A DNA stretch of 64,000 bases from Mesorhizobium sp. 113-3-3 (GTDB lineage Bacteria > Pseudomonadota > Alphaproteobacteria > Rhizobiales > Rhizobiaceae): assembly GCF_016756495.1 (NCBI RefSeq), contig NZ_AP023243.1:6700501-6764500 (forward strand), written 5' to 3'. Positions 26,279 through 34,690 of this stretch are shown here, in pieces. Numbering within the stretch: position 1 is the first letter of the stretch; each line of letters begins with the position of its first letter. The translations under genes were made by a program, and so were the position numbers. Below the pieces are notes generated by a model. The model ran no database searches and was not told where the DNA came from. It saw only the letters and a program-made list of their open reading frames with translations.

Positions 26279-27739
26279 ATGGCCGGCAGCGAGGTTCTTA
26301 AGAACTACATCGATGGAGAATGGCGAGACTCCTCCACCGGAGGCCGCATCGAGGTCGACGACCCCTCCACTGGGGAAGTTTTTGCAGTCGTTGCCGATGC
26401 AGGCCGTGACGAGGTCGAACTCGCCGTGAAAGCGGCCCAGCGTGTGTTCCGCGAACGGATTCTGATCGATATGCACCCCTATGATCGGGGAAGGATGCTT
26501 TTCCGCATCGCTGAACAGATTGAAAGCCGAAGTGCACAACTGGCGGAAATGCTCTGCGACGATACGGGGAAGGCCCTGAACGTAGCCGTATCGGAAGTCC
26601 AGACCACTGTAAGATATCTTCGCTATTACGGCGGCCTGGCGGACAAGCATGAAGGCCGGTCGATCCCGCGTGGCGCTAATCTTGTCGATTACACAATTCC
26701 CAGCCCGTTTGGGGTTTCAGGCCATATTGTTCCGTGGAACTTTCCACTGGAACTGACCGCAAGGTCCCTTGCCTGCGCCTTGGCTACGGGCAACTCGGTG
26801 GTCGTGAAATCGCCGGAACTTGCCCCCCTCTCGGGTGTCGCCATGGCTGTGGCCTGTGAGGCTGCGGGTGTGCCGGCCGGGGCGGTAAATGTTCTGAGCG
26901 GCTATGGGCACACTGCGGGCCAGTCATTGATCGATCATCCAGAAGTTCGGCACCTGGTCTTTACAGGTTCGATGGCCACTGGACAGAGGGTCTTGCGCGC
27001 TGCAGCAGAGCGTATCGTACCATGCATCATGGAGCTGGGCGGCAAATCAGCGGCGATTGTCCACGCCGATGCTGACCTCAATGCAGTATTGGCATCCATC
27101 CGGATCGGCACCTTCATGAACGCTGGACAGAATTGCAACGGCCTTACCCGACTATTGGTTGATCGCTCCATTGCCCAGGAACTCATCGAAAGGCTCAAGG
27201 ATCGCGTTGAATCCTTGTCGGTCGGCCGAGGCCGCGACGATTGCGACATCACACCGCTGATCTCACGGAAACAACAGACTAGTGTTGCGCGAGCCTGCCA
27301 GACTGCCCAGCAACAGGGTGCTCGCACGGTTACCGGCGGAGCTGCCCTGTCGGACCGCAGCGGGTATTACGTGGGAGCCACAGTGTTCGCCGACGTCCGA
27401 CCTGAAAGCGACCTCTTCCAAAAGGAGACCTTCGGTCCTGTGCTGGCGATCACAACTTTCGACGGTGCCGAAGAGGCAGTTAATTTGTCCAACGGGACTG
27501 ACCAGGGACTGGCAGCAGGCGTTTTCACCCGAGATTTAGACAAGGCTCTCTGGACTGCAGAGCGGCTGTGGGCAGGGCACGTCTACGTTAATGGCTGGTA
27601 CGTAAGCGGTGTGGAAACGCCCTTTGGCGGGATCAACAAATCAGGCTACGGCCGGGAAAAGGGCGTGGAAGCACTCGACGGTTACGTGCAGACCCGGAAT
27701 GTGGGGATACAGGTTTCGAACCCCAATATCGTCGCCTGA
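26279..27739 (+). CDS. NAD(P)-dependent aldehyde dehydrogenase
   Basis: A 486-residue ALDH-superfamily enzyme that oxidises an aldehyde to the acid. Catalytic residues: N153 in VPWNFPLE, K177 in VVVKSPELAP, E252 in MELGGKSA, and the nucleophile C286 in NAGQNCNGLTR; the Rossmann FTGSMATGQRV segment precedes. ATG start. It follows the EctB-like gene in the same direction with a 160-bp gap. In ectoine breakdown DoeC performs aspartate semialdehyde to aspartate; this enzyme could take that role, or oxidise a betaine-type aldehyde. From memory NGR234 y4uC is similar; not verified. Confidence 0.9.
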   Translation: MAGSEVLKNYIDGEWRDSSTGGRIEVDDPSTGEVFAVVADAGRDEVELAVKAAQRVFRERILIDMHPYDRGRMLFRIAEQIESRSAQLAEMLCDDTGKALNVAVSEVQTTVRYLRYYGGLADKHEGRSIPRGANLVDYTIPSPFGVSGHIVPWNFPLELTARSLACALATGNSVVVKSPELAPLSGVAMAVACEAAGVPAGAVNVLSGYGHTAGQSLIDHPEVRHLVFTGSMATGQRVLRAAAERIVPCIMELGGKSAAIVHADADLNAVLASIRIGTFMNAGQNCNGLTRLLVDRSIAQELIERLKDRVESLSVGRGRDDCDITPLISRKQQTSVARACQTAQQQGARTVTGGAALSDRSGYYVGATVFADVRPESDLFQKETFGPVLAITTFDGAEEAVNLSNGTDQGLAAGVFTRDLDKALWTAERLWAGHVYVNGWYVSGVETPFGGINKSGYGREKGVEALDGYVQTRNVGIQVSNPNIVA

Positions 27740-27904
27740 GTTATCACCGGTATGAGAGGGCAGCGATCCCAGGAGCCAAATCCTCGGTCCGCTGCCCCCA
27801 ATTTAGCCGTCTTGAGCTCAACGTCCAACGGGTTATCGGGTGGTCAGAAGATCGCCGTCCAATGTTGACGCCCCTTATGTAATGCGCGGCGGTCAGCGTT
27901 CGCT

Positions 27905-28260
27905 CGGGTGGAGCTGAGGCTGAGCCGATCTGGACCGAGGACCCGTCGTTGCCTGCGCGGCGTCAAGCTCGTCGTCTCCGATGCGCACGAAAGCCTCAAG
28001 GCCGCCGCCACCAAGCTGCTGTCGGCGACATGGACTGCCAGCAAGAGCGGCCGCAGGGTCGTCTCAGCCTTCATCGCCACCGCTCCGCCCAGGAGACGCG
28101 CGAGGCCGCGTCCGTACAATGGCGCGCCGTCGCCGACCAGCTCCGGCCGAAGGTGCCGAAGCTGGCGACAATCGGACGACGCCATGCCCGACGTGCTGGC
28201 CTATATGACCTTCCCGAAGGAAGATTGCGCTAAGCTTCACTCGACGAATCCGAACCGACC
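27905..28260 (+). pseudogene. IS256-family (mutator type) transposase remnant
   Basis: Frames on the plus strand give pieces of an IS256 transposase: LRGVKLVVSDAHESLKAAAT (the region round the second catalytic Asp), KSGRRVVSAFIAT, in another frame ETREAASVQWRAVADQLRP, then PDVLAYMTFPKE and KLHSTNP. Both ends are missing and at least two frameshifts are present. Dead fragment lying between the aldehyde dehydrogenase and the ruined ATPase gene. Confidence 0.75.
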
Positions 28261-28374
28261 ACCGCGATGGGAACCTCCATGCAAATTTTGCAGGGCCGTT
28301 AGATGCGGAGAGTATATACCGTTCCTTTGCCGGCACCAGCTGGTCACGTTTTCGCATGTGTGTGAGAGGTTCGC

Positions 28375-28500
28375 CCTCGACCCAGATTCACACCGCCAGG
28401 GTTTCCAAAGTCATCAACGTGCGCAGGACGGTAGTCTTGTCTGAGCCGGAGGGACCGATAACCGAGACCTTCTCGCCGCGCACCATTTAGGCGTCCTGCT
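28375..28500 (-). pseudogene. ABC importer ATPase (EhuA-like) remnant
   Basis: Only about 40 codons of an amino-acid-type ABC ATPase remain: MVRGEKVSVIGPSGSDKTTV then LRTLMTLETL. This is the Walker A region; the motif GPSGSGKT has become GPSGSDKT, and a stop comes just after MTLETLAV. A stop also precedes the Met. In ehu operons the ATPase (EhuA) is the expected neighbour of EhuB, which here is the next gene upstream (28585-29472). So this is the trace of a lost ectoine-type importer. Confidence 0.75.
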
Positions 28501-28584
28501 TGGAGATAACCCCGGCGAGGCCGACAATCAGACGCAGCAACCTGCCCGGGACAAACTGAACAGTCCCGCCTTTAGCGCCTTAGT

Positions 28585-29472
28585 CTACGATTTGCACAGA
28601 TCCGCTGTTTTTGTGCCATCTGGCAGATTGATTTTGGTGTAGCCGTACTTGCTGACCGCGTTCATCATCTGTTCCGTGCCCATATAGGCTTTCAGCGCGG
28701 CATTGAAAGCGTCCACGTCAGCCTGCTGGCTGGGGAGCAACGCCAGACCCGGATAGGCCCGACCGCCCGGTGCTTCGAAAGGTTCGGCGAGCTCGAGTGC
28801 AGGATCCATGTCGACTGACTCCTTGAGCGTAAAGTAGGAGCCGCTACCGGCTGAAGCGCGGCCCGACTTGACGGCCTGGACGACCTCGGGATTGCCGGCT
28901 ACCTGCATCGTCCTGTCATCGGGTATGCCAGCATCTATCGCCTGCTTAACGAAGACTGATCCCGTGGCTATGACCAAGGTCAGACCCTTGTCGAGAATGT
29001 CCTTATAGGAGTGCAAGCCCTCAGGATTGCCCTTTGGCACCACCAGTGCATCAGAGAAGGTCCCGAGTGGTTCGGTGAACAGAACGTTGCGGCATCGCTC
29101 CGGGGTGATGTACATGCCGCCCGTAATCACATCAAAACGTCCGGCTTGGAGACCAGGAACGAGGGAGCCCCACTCAGTGAGGATGGGCTCCACCTTGGCC
29201 GTACCGAGCTTTTTCAGAACATCGATCGTAATGGCGTTCATAAAGCCGAGCGGCTCACCATTCTTCCCCGGGTACGCCCAAGGCAACTCGTTGGAAAATC
29301 CTATCCTGACCGGCTCGCCTTTCTTGATCTTTTCCAAAAGCGACTGCGCAGACGCCGGAAAAGCGTTTGCGACGACAGCCGCAGCCGCAATACCGGCCGC
29401 GACAAGAGTTTTGAAAAAGATGCCAGCAGCCGAGCGGGGCGACGATGTTCGCGAGCATTTTGCAGATTCCAT
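28585..29472 (-). CDS. ehuB: Periplasmic binding protein, family 3 (EhuB-like)
   Basis: A 295-residue polar-amino-acid type binding protein resembling EhuB, the ectoine/hydroxyectoine receptor. A signal peptide (hydrophobic core about residues 22-40, cleavage near PASAQS) exports it to the periplasm. Mature start EPVRIGFSNELPWAYPG, then the signature region LQAGRFDVITGGMYITPERC. ATG with an excellent AGGAGG 7 bases upstream. The permease genes (ehuC, ehuD) are not found and the ATPase gene next to it is a wreck, so the protein is orphaned unless it works with another importer. Motif copies f and g lie upstream. Confidence in substrate is moderate. Confidence 0.82.
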   Translation of the reverse strand: MESAKCSRTSSPRSAAGIFFKTLVAAGIAAAAVVANAFPASAQSLLEKIKKGEPVRIGFSNELPWAYPGKNGEPLGFMNAITIDVLKKLGTAKVEPILTEWGSLVPGLQAGRFDVITGGMYITPERCRNVLFTEPLGTFSDALVVPKGNPEGLHSYKDILDKGLTLVIATGSVFVKQAIDAGIPDDRTMQVAGNPEVVQAVKSGRASAGSGSYFTLKESVDMDPALELAEPFEAPGGRAYPGLALLPSQQADVDAFNAALKAYMGTEQMMNAVSKYGYTKINLPDGTKTADLCKS

Positions 29473-29650
29473 TAATACCTCCTATTGAGTGAGCCATGAA
29501 CCAAAGCGGTTTAGCCTCAACACCGATGGTATGGGCCGTTCACCGTTCCCCTCATTGCGGCGCCTACACTGGGCAGGGACGAGCATCTGTGTGCCGGGGA
29601 CCAGGATGCCACCCCTATCGGTCCTTTAGCAGCGAACCTCAACGTTCAAA

Positions 29651-29665
29651 CGCATGTTTCCTGCG
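29651..29665. promoter_or_regulatory. Operator-like 15-bp motif, site f
   Basis: CGCATGTTTCCTGCG, half-sites CGCA/TGCG, about 180 bases upstream of the EhuB-like gene. A separate palindrome TTTCCGG-N7-CCGGAAA follows at 29669-29695. Confidence 0.45.
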
Positions 29666-29860
29666 TACTTTCCGGCAAATGGCCGGAAATCCGATTTTGC
29701 GGAATTCCTCTCGTCTGGGTGAGGGAAATTAAGGTCATTGCATTTGACAGGCGAGATGTCAGGACCGGTCATCGTGTCCGAGGCCTGCCGTGTTGCTGCG
29801 GGGGAAATTTCATTAGAAGCTTGCCGATCGCCAGCTTTCGCAGGCATTTTTCCCGAAATT

Positions 29861-29875
29861 CGCCGCAAACCTGCA
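29861..29875. promoter_or_regulatory. Operator-like 15-bp motif, site g
   Basis: CGCCGCAAACCTGCA in the divergent region between the EhuB-like gene and the importer operon at 30253. The right half-site is perfect, the left has one change. Confidence 0.35.
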
Positions 29876-30252
29876 TGGATGTGCAAATTACGAGCTTTTT
29901 CCTTAGTCGCTCCCTGTTACCATCTCTAGAATTAGCGAGCCATTCCGAAATGCGGGCCCAGGCTTCATCGGCCGGCACGTACCAACTTCAATCTGAAAGG
30001 TAGAAGGGCTAGGCTTACGTAAAAAAATACCGTCGTTTGCTGCGAATGGGGCAGCAAGCAACCTTACGTCATTGTCATAAAAACAAACGGGAACCAAAAA
30101 TGATCAACGCCGCATTCTTTTTTTGGCGAAGGCCGCAGGCTACCTGCTTACTGGCCGCCGGTGACGGGACAGACACAGCCGCGATGCCGTAAGCAAGGTT
30201 GCCGTAAGCATAGCGTCTACGCGCAGTCTTTTTCACAAGCTGATTGAGTCCT

Positions 30253-31101
30253 ATGAAAGCCGACAAAAACCAAGGTATATTGCTTCTGCCAGCAGGGGCC
30301 CTGTTCATCTTCCTACTCGCGCTGCCCCTGGTTCTGGCAGGTGTCGAAAGCTTTCGTGAATTTACGCCTGGCCGCATCGGTTCGGTGGGTGGTGCGCCGT
30401 TGACACTTGCGAGCTATGCCGAGCTTTTGCATCCGGTTTACATCCAATATTTTGCGTTGACGTATGCACTCTCCTTTATTTCCTCCATTGTCGCCATTCT
30501 CGTCGCGTTTCCCATTGCCTACTACATAAGCCGCCGCAGCACGCCGACAGTCAGAAAAGGCGTAATCTTCATCACTGTGGGCCTGCTGTTCCTCAGTCAT
30601 CTCGTTCGAATCTATGCGATTGAGCTGACGTTCGGATCGACCGGAATGTTCGCGCCACTTCTCACCGCCTTGGGAATTAGCATGAATAGCCGCGAGTACA
30701 TCTACTTTATGATTGTAGCCGGTCTGCTGCAGTACTCCATACCTATGTCAATGCTCATCCTGATCGGTACCATTCAGAATCTCAATCCGCGTCTACTGGA
30801 GGCATCTCAGTCCCTAGGCACTTCCGCCTTTCGATCCCATGTCAACATCACAATACCTTTATGCGTTCGAGGCATTGTGTCTGTATTTCTAGTGTCTATG
30901 ACTATGGGTATAAGCGCGTTTGCAATACCCTGGATACTCGGTCGCGGTCGCGTCCTATTCGTTTCAAACCTTATATACAGCCGATTCAATGAGGTTGCGA
31001 ATTTCCCGAGCGGCGCAGCAATCTCCGTGATTATGATTATACTTTGCGTGGTTATGATCTACATTGTCTCACGTGTCGCAACACTAGCAGATCGGTCGTA
31101 A
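30253..31101 (+). CDS. ABC importer permease, PotB-like
   Basis: An inner-membrane permease of about 282 residues with six predicted helices, of the spermidine/putrescine (PotB) type. First helix ILLLPAGALFIFLLALPLVL; the EAA loop that docks the ATPase reads LEASQSLGTSAFRSH. The start is ATG at 30253; a TTG three codons earlier is possible. It is followed 4 bases later by the second permease and then the ATPase. No binding protein gene is in this operon; the PotD-like protein at 14511-15593 is the likely partner. The substrate could be any small cationic or zwitterionic molecule. Confidence 0.9.
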   Translation: MKADKNQGILLLPAGALFIFLLALPLVLAGVESFREFTPGRIGSVGGAPLTLASYAELLHPVYIQYFALTYALSFISSIVAILVAFPIAYYISRRSTPTVRKGVIFITVGLLFLSHLVRIYAIELTFGSTGMFAPLLTALGISMNSREYIYFMIVAGLLQYSIPMSMLILIGTIQNLNPRLLEASQSLGTSAFRSHVNITIPLCVRGIVSVFLVSMTMGISAFAIPWILGRGRVLFVSNLIYSRFNEVANFPSGAAISVIMIILCVVMIYIVSRVATLADRS

Positions 31102-31105
31102 TCCC

Positions 31106-31933
31106 ATGTCACGGAAACAACTGGCTGATCGTTTGATGACGCTGGTGGTTGGACTAATTTTCCTCCTCACCGCGGTTTTCCTGATACTTCCCGTAGTGAC
31201 GACGGTTCTAATGGCCTTCGACTCTCGTGATTATCTGGGTCCGTTTCCTCCTCAAGGCCTCTCGCTCCAGTGGTTCGACAAGCTATGGGATGAACAATAC
31301 CTCTGGGCCGGGTTCTACACCAGCTTGATCGTGGCCTCGGCTGCGACGCTGATTTCTGCAATCGTCGGGACTCTTGCCGCCGTCGCAATGAGTAGGATGA
31401 CCGGTGCAGCCCGGGACGTCTTGTCGTCCCTGTTCCTGTCGCCGCTCATCGTTCCCGGCGTGATTATCGGTTTCGCATTGCTGATGCTGTTTTCAGCACT
31501 TGGTATCGGTTCCCCCCTCATCCGACTGATCGCAGGCCACCTTGTAATCACCATTCCCTACAGCATTCGGATGGCGTTAATAGGCCTCCTCGGTGTCAAG
31601 AGCTCGTTGCGCGAAGCCGCGTTGAGCTTGGGAGCCAATGAAATTCAGGCATTTCTTACGATTAACTTTCCATTGGCCAAAAGCAGCATTGCAGCCGGAG
31701 CGGTGTTTGCGTTCGCTTTCTCCTTGGATGATCTCGCGATCAGCTTGTTTCTCAGCGATTTCAATACCTTCACCCTACCCGTCGCACTCGTTGGGCTTTT
31801 GCGGTCGAGTTTTGATCTTACCATTGCTGCGGCTGCAGTGGGTTTGATGGGCGTAACTCTCATTTTGCTGCTGGTTCTCGACCGGACCGTCGGTCTCGAC
31901 CGTGTTGTCGGCCTCAGCGTTGATAAGGCGTAA
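31106..31933 (+). CDS. ABC importer permease, PotC-like
   Basis: A 275-residue membrane permease, second half of the heterodimeric channel. Hydrophobic segments include VVGLIFLLTAVFLILPVV near the N-terminus; the EAA loop reads LREAALSLGANEIQAF around residue 175-190, and SLDDLAISLFL is a PotC-type signature. ATG start four bases after the upstream stop; the ATPase starts five bases after this stop. The tight spacing shows a single operon. Confidence 0.92.
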   Translation: MSRKQLADRLMTLVVGLIFLLTAVFLILPVVTTVLMAFDSRDYLGPFPPQGLSLQWFDKLWDEQYLWAGFYTSLIVASAATLISAIVGTLAAVAMSRMTGAARDVLSSLFLSPLIVPGVIIGFALLMLFSALGIGSPLIRLIAGHLVITIPYSIRMALIGLLGVKSSLREAALSLGANEIQAFLTINFPLAKSSIAAGAVFAFAFSLDDLAISLFLSDFNTFTLPVALVGLLRSSFDLTIAAAAVGLMGVTLILLLVLDRTVGLDRVVGLSVDKA

Positions 31934-31937
31934 ATTC

Positions 31938-33011
31938 ATGAATGTTCTTGAGCTGAAGCGGGTATCCAAGTCATACGGGAGTTTTCTGGCGGTCGATGAT
32001 GTATCCCTCACTATCGAAAAGGGGGCGATACTATCGCTTCTCGGCCCCAGTGGCTGTGGAAAAACCACGACCTTGCGCATGATTGCTGGCTTTACAGCCC
32101 CTAATTCAGGCTCAGTCATCATCAACGGGTCTGATGTCGGTCATCTGAAGCCTTACGATCGCAACGTGGGTCTGGTTTTCCAGGACTACGCACTTTTCCC
32201 TCATATGACCGTGTTCCAGAACGTTGCCTATGGGATGAAGTACAGGGGGATCGCTGCCTCCGAGATTCCTGCTCGTGTTGCCAGAATGCTCGGGCTCGTA
32301 AGGCTCGGGAGCATGGAAGGGCGATATCCTCGCGAGTTGAGTGGAGGTCAACAGCAACGCGTCGCGCTGGCACGTGCCTTAGCCACTGATCCCCAGGTCG
32401 TACTACTAGATGAGCCATTGTCCGCCCTGGATGCCAAGCTGCGTTTGGAACTTCGCCTCGAATTGAAGGAAATTCTGAGGTCGGTGGAGGCAACTACAAT
32501 CGTGGTGACCCACGATCAGGAAGAAGCGCTCAGTCTGGGAGACGAGGTCGTTGTCATGCGGGATGGACGAATTGCACAACGCGGATCCCCCACGGCGATT
32601 TACAACGACCCTGCGGATCGATTTGTCGCTGAGTTCGTCGGCAGATCAAATTGGTTTAACGCAAGCAACTGGCGCGACGCAGCTAATGGCTTTGTTAATT
32701 ACGAAAGCGTCGCGGGCATCTCGATATGCGGCCAAGCCAAGCCAAACACATCCGGCAAGGTTGACCTTTGCATCAGGCCTGAAAACATCGACGTACTGGC
32801 CGCCGGAGAGCCGGCGACTATGGACGAAAACACCATGCCCGGTACCGTGGTCGACGTCGCTCCGTTGGGCGCCGATGTCCATATCGTCATCGATATTGAC
32901 CACGGCCCAAGAGTCCTCGCCATTCAAAAGAGCGGCAGCCAACGGACAAGTTTCGGAGTAGGCCAATCCGTTAGGATCGGTTTCTCACCAGCCGATGTGC
33001 TGGTTTTCTGA
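31938..33011 (+). CDS. ABC importer ATPase, PotA-like
   Basis: A 357-residue ATP-hydrolysing subunit. Walker A GPSGCGKTTTLRMIAG near 36-51, Q-loop VFQDYALFPHM, signature LSGGQQQRVALARAL near 136, Walker B VVLLDEPLSALD, switch His in VVTHDQEEAL, and a C-terminal TOBE domain (about 275-357). ATG at 31938 begins just after the permease stop; an in-frame ATG at 31902 would overlap the permease. Drives the PotBC-type channel; motifs are all intact so the importer should be active. Confidence 0.93.
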   Translation: MNVLELKRVSKSYGSFLAVDDVSLTIEKGAILSLLGPSGCGKTTTLRMIAGFTAPNSGSVIINGSDVGHLKPYDRNVGLVFQDYALFPHMTVFQNVAYGMKYRGIAASEIPARVARMLGLVRLGSMEGRYPRELSGGQQQRVALARALATDPQVVLLDEPLSALDAKLRLELRLELKEILRSVEATTIVVTHDQEEALSLGDEVVVMRDGRIAQRGSPTAIYNDPADRFVAEFVGRSNWFNASNWRDAANGFVNYESVAGISICGQAKPNTSGKVDLCIRPENIDVLAAGEPATMDENTMPGTVVDVAPLGADVHIVIDIDHGPRVLAIQKSGSQRTSFGVGQSVRIGFSPADVLVF

Positions 33012-33064
33012 ACAGAGGCTGGATCTTGCGCCGGGCGAACTCCAGCCTGCCAGAAAGACTAAAA

Positions 33065-33079
33065 TGCGGTTTTCCTGCG
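33065..33079. promoter_or_regulatory. Operator-like 15-bp motif, site h
   Basis: TGCGGTTTTCCTGCG, inside the longer inverted repeat AAATGCG-N9-CGCATTT (33062-33084), about 105 bases upstream of the DoeA-like gene. A weaker second copy, TGCGGGATTTTTGCC, is at 33094-33108, 29 bases on. Confidence 0.55.
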
Positions 33080-33182
33080 CATTTGATTGAATCTGCGGGA
33101 TTTTTGCCCGGAGTGCTTTGCTAAAATCAGCGAGGGATCCCGCATACGCGGGCTTCCGGCCGGAAGCACGGGAGCAATGTGA

Positions 33183-34364
33183 ATGCCTGCACAACAACTG
33201 AGTTTTGAGCTAAGTGAGTACCAGAGCCGGTTAGCGAAGACCCGTTCTGCAATGCAGAAACGGGGAATTGATACACTTCTGGTCAGCGAGCCGGCAAATA
33301 TGGCTTGGTTGACCGGTTATGATGCTTGGTCCTTCTACAACCACCAAATCGTCGTTGTCCCGTCCGAAGGTGACCCCATCTGGTGGGGCCGGTGTTCCGA
33401 TGAGAATGGTGCTAACCGGACTGTGTTCTTTTCGGAACAGAATGTGGTCAGCTACGTGGACGAATTCAACCAGACCCCTGACAGGCATCCGATGGAAGAT
33501 CTGTGCAGGGTTCTGGGTGAGCGAAAACTCGACCGCGGGGCGATCGGCGTCGAAAAAGACAACTATTATTTCTCGGCTCTTGCCTTCGAGGTACTCCAAG
33601 CTCGGCTGCCGAACGCGAAGTTCGTTGATGCGACGGTCTTGGTAAACTGGCAGAGGGCTGTGAAAAGCCCCAGGGAATTGGACTACATGCGCCACGCGGG
33701 ACGGATCGTTACCCGCATGCACGAACGAATACTGGATAAAATGGAACCTGGCTTGCGAAAGTGTGACCTGGTTGCGGACATCTATGATGCCGCGATTCGG
33801 GGCACTCCGGAAGCGGGAGGCGACTACCCGTCCATCGTTCCGATAACTCCATCTGGCGCCGATCTCTCCTCGTGCCATTTTACGTGGGATGAAAGGCCGC
33901 TGCTCAACAACGAGGTCACCTATTTCGAGATTGCCGGCGTGCACAAGCGTTACCACGTCCCGACATGCCGGACGTATTGCCTTGGCGAAGTACCTCAACA
34001 TTTCATCGAAGCGGAGAAGGCCACGCTAGAAGGAATGGAGGCCGGTCTGCAGGTTGCAAAGCCAGGGGCGACCTGTGAGGATTGGTCCGAGGCGTTCTTC
34101 AAGGTTCTTAATAAGCATGGCCTGCACAAAACCACCCGCGCAGGCTACCCGGTTGGTCTGTCATATCCGCCGGACTGGGGCGAGCACACCATGAGCCTGC
34201 GGCCAGGTGACAAGACTGTTCTTGAACCGGGCATGGCATTCCATTTCATGACCGGATTCTGGTATGGCGACTGGGGATTTGAGATCACGGAAACCGTTCT
34301 CATAACTCCCGAGGGCAACGAATGCCTAGCCTCGGTGCCGAGAAAGCTTTTCGTGAAGCCTTAA
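33183..34364 (+). CDS. doeA: Ectoine hydrolase-like M24 enzyme (DoeA/EutD type), copy 1
   Basis: A 393-residue M24-fold hydrolase resembling ectoine hydrolase DoeA/EutD, which opens the ectoine ring to N-acetyl-diaminobutyrate. N-terminal creatinase-like domain (about 10-160; LLVSEPANMAWLTGYDAWSF), catalytic domain (about 170-390) ending with LSYPPDWGEHTMSLRPGDKT and FHFMTGFWYGDWGFEITETV. Length equals DoeA (about 390-400). ATG with GGGAG upstream. Motif copy h precedes it. Its sister at 36551-37732 has the same length and is very similar throughout. A terminator hairpin follows at 34384. The ring substrate could be ectoine or a related cyclic compound. Confidence 0.87.
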   Translation: MPAQQLSFELSEYQSRLAKTRSAMQKRGIDTLLVSEPANMAWLTGYDAWSFYNHQIVVVPSEGDPIWWGRCSDENGANRTVFFSEQNVVSYVDEFNQTPDRHPMEDLCRVLGERKLDRGAIGVEKDNYYFSALAFEVLQARLPNAKFVDATVLVNWQRAVKSPRELDYMRHAGRIVTRMHERILDKMEPGLRKCDLVADIYDAAIRGTPEAGGDYPSIVPITPSGADLSSCHFTWDERPLLNNEVTYFEIAGVHKRYHVPTCRTYCLGEVPQHFIEAEKATLEGMEAGLQVAKPGATCEDWSEAFFKVLNKHGLHKTTRAGYPVGLSYPPDWGEHTMSLRPGDKTVLEPGMAFHFMTGFWYGDWGFEITETVLITPEGNECLASVPRKLFVKP

Positions 34365-34383
34365 ATCTGTTCACACGAAACAA

Positions 34384-34420
34384 CAAAGCCTTCCGCTGCA
34401 CGTGGGAGGCTTTGTGTTTT
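34384..34420 (+). terminator. Rho-independent terminator after doeA copy 1
   Basis: CAAAGCCTTCC (34384-34394) pairs with GGGAGGCTTTG (34404-34414), with one mismatch-type pair, followed by TGTTTT. It begins 20 bases after the stop codon. Confidence 0.85.
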
Positions 34421-34690
34421 GAGCGGCGTTTTCGTCAACTCCGGGTGACTGTCAGAAATAAATTTCGGATGGGAAAGCCGAAGTGAGCGGCCTCGACCAC
34501 GGCGAACGGCTTGCGCCGTGGGCACCCTCGCACTTCGCTGCGCCGGCCGAGGCTCTAATCGCCACTGAATCAAGGTTCAGTGGCAGGTCAACTGCTCGCA
34601 AAATGAGGCGGCAAATCTCGCCAGTGCATTGCCCTCCGGCAAGATGGGGTGCTCGTGACGCTCACGGTTGATTCGCCCCTGCAAACCTAT
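34421..34690. other. Intergenic stretch, nothing recognised
   Basis: 270 bases downstream of the terminator up to the stop of the convergent amidase gene. Contains short inverted repeats (GCCACTGAATC...GGTTCAGTGGC at about 34560-34582), perhaps an IS end or second terminator, but no gene. Confidence 0.4.

Larger units (their letters stand above)
29473..30252. promoter_or_regulatory. Divergent intergenic region, 780 bp
   Basis: Lies between the minus-strand EhuB-like gene and the plus-strand importer genes. Holds motif copies f and g. Other frames here have no family resemblance. Confidence 0.45.
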
